Translations under genes and position numbers: made by a program
The notes under the pieces: generated by a model
What the model was told of the DNA's origin: nothing
Database searches by the model: none
What the model saw: the letters and a program-made list of their open reading frames with translations, nothing else
NCBI GenBank assembly: GCA_029194665.1
Contig: JARFXO010000001.1
Location: forward strand, 682,001 to 746,000
Direction of reading: 5' to 3'
Source: Nitrospira sp.
Lineage (GTDB): Bacteria; Nitrospirota; Nitrospiria; Nitrospirales; Nitrospiraceae
DNA: 64,000 nucleotides
In this document: positions 63,196 to 64,000 of the stretch, piece after piece
Position numbering within the stretch: the stretch's first letter is position 1
Layout: every line of letters starts with the position of its first letter

Positions 63196-63517
63196 GTCTC
63201 ACTCACAAGTAAGGTGCGGTGGCCATTCGATAAATTCCCCCACGCCATCGGACTTCAATAGGCCTGTGTGTATTTGAAATCCGTCAATGAAGCACAGGCG
63301 GAAACACCTGAGTTGAACCCTAACCCGATGTCGGCGCTTTCCCCTCTTCATGAATGGAAAAAGACAAGGAGAAGAGGATCCTATCGTCTTCCTGATTCAC
63401 TTTGCAACGGGGCAGTGAAGCTGTTCGCTCTTATACCGATCGTTGTCTGCGTGTGCCGCATGGCGGCGGCGAGATCCAGCACAGCGGCGAACCGAACGAG
63501 ATGAGTCGCTGCCCGCG
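63196..63517. other. intergenic region upstream of the OmpA-like gene
   Basis: About 320 bases between the start of the OmpA-like gene and the end of a small lipoprotein gene, both on the minus strand. A short plus-strand frame (63268-63504) has no ribosome site or recognisable product. I see no clear terminator. Confidence 0.4.
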
Positions 63518-63847
63518 TTACTCGAAGGGATAGAGCGGATCTTTGCTCAAGGGCCGTTTCTCTCGTTCGATGAAACTTGCCGAACAATGATAGCCTTCAT
63601 GATTCAAGAATGGGAAAATAAACATCAAGATATTCGCTTCTACCTGTAAGTCGTCGGGCACCAATCGCACGTTTTTCTCGCGCGCAGCCAGTTTCAGATT
63701 GAGCAGACAGCCCTCTTCCGAGTATCCACTTGCGGTAATCCTTCGAGAAGCGTCGGGTCCTCCTCCGGGAGGCTTATCAACGTGAGAAGTGCAGGCGACG
63801 AGAAACAGGGGAACGACGACGGTAAGCACTACGAAAAAGCGTTTCAC
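63518..63847 (-). CDS. small lipoprotein
   Basis: A 109-residue protein starting at GTG 63847 (VKRFFVVLTVVVPLFLVAC) with a GAGGTGGTC ribosome site. The lipobox LVAC gives a type II signal. The mature chain has a glycine-rich start and Cys-containing segments (EEGCLLNLKLAAREKNVRLV, HYCSASFIERE). No known family recognised. It is probably an envelope protein of the OmpA-like neighbour's strand. Confidence 0.65.
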   Translation of the reverse strand: MKRFFVVLTVVVPLFLVACTSHVDKPPGGGPDASRRITASGYSEEGCLLNLKLAAREKNVRLVPDDLQVEANILMFIFPFLNHEGYHCSASFIEREKRPLSKDPLYPFE

Positions 63848-64000
63848 GACCACCTCGAGAAATCTGTAGGTGCCGATCGGATTACAGATTTCAAGGAACG
63901 AGACGCGTGCGATTTGATGAAGCACCTCATCGTGGTTGAACGGTCTGCGTTCAAAGGTGATTGAATTCGCCGGATTGTCGAGGAAAGGCGAGAAGGGTGT

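Noticed and set aside
63268-63504. A 78-codon plus-strand frame near the right end
   Set aside because: It has no ribosome site or known motif, and it lies in the upstream gap of the OmpA-like gene.
1-64000. tRNA, rRNA and known riboswitches
   Set aside because: I scanned by eye for cloverleaf-like CCA or GGTTCGAATCC patterns and found no convincing tRNA. No rRNA segment or recognised riboswitch was found. A covariance-model search would be needed to exclude small RNAs.

Overview
The window looks like a chromosomal segment of a Gram-negative bacterium of the Nitrospira type (phylum Nitrospirota). This rests on gene content and protein style, not on a database search. The Gram-negative envelope is shown by lpxC, gmhA, a HldE-type heptose-1-phosphate adenylyltransferase, SurA-like isomerases, OmpA-like and beta-barrel proteins and lipoproteins. 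The DNA is moderately GC-rich with tightly packed housekeeping operons. I see no rRNA or tRNA gene and no CRISPR array.

Layout. 0-8.6 kb: mixed small operons (flavoprotein, exonuclease III, catalase, di-haem cytochrome c peroxidase, MscS channel with a lipoprotein). 8.7-22.5 kb: an unusual accessory cluster with two TIR-domain membrane proteins, two secreted trypsin-like/FGE fusions, two further FGE-sulfatase (SUMF1) proteins and an orphan Hcp-like protein. A pterin dehydratase and toxin-antitoxin debris lie between them. 22.6-26 kb: AhpD-like protein, inositol monophosphatase, HARE-HTH protein behind a near-consensus promoter, and lpxC. 26-27.8 kb: a gene graveyard holding a decayed succinate dehydrogenase (sdhC, sdhA). 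27.8-38.3 kb: PilZ protein, LemA/TPM operon, bactofilin, and a run from murJ through ogt, dtd, a conserved unknown and iaaA to a WYL regulator, then an AAA+ ATPase. 38.3-41.6 kb: a nested mobile region, with a MITE-like repeat beside an IS5-family element that is itself split by an intact IS21-family element. 41.6-50.2 kb: an AT-richer orphan gene, VOC protein, mtgA, engB, and the operon rfaE2-mfd-parvulin-surA. 50.4-64 kb: a hybrid histidine kinase, gmhA-(unknown)-sprT, nfeD-SPFH, an orphan CARF protein, a thioesterase, a methyltransferase, a putative barrel protein, and an OmpA-like protein with a long tandem-repeat coiled coil.

The main candidate for an undescribed system is the 13.4-22.5 kb cluster. 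Both TIR domains keep the probable NADase glutamate at the same residue (E73) and are followed by one membrane span. The protease and FGE partners carry signal peptides or membrane anchors. The FGE domains lack the copper-binding cysteines of true formylglycine-generating enzymes, so they are more likely binding modules. Together this suggests an envelope-spanning sense-and-respond or conflict system with cytoplasmic TIR effectors and extracytoplasmic FGE/protease sensors. That reading is inference.

A second item of note is the CARF-type protein at 57 kb, which appears to have lost key residues in both its ligand pocket and its HEPN motif. The mobile and decaying loci give clean evolutionary stories: two nonsense-mutated tyrosine codons in a DUF4258 toxin, the frameshifted sdh genes, and the IS-in-IS insertion.
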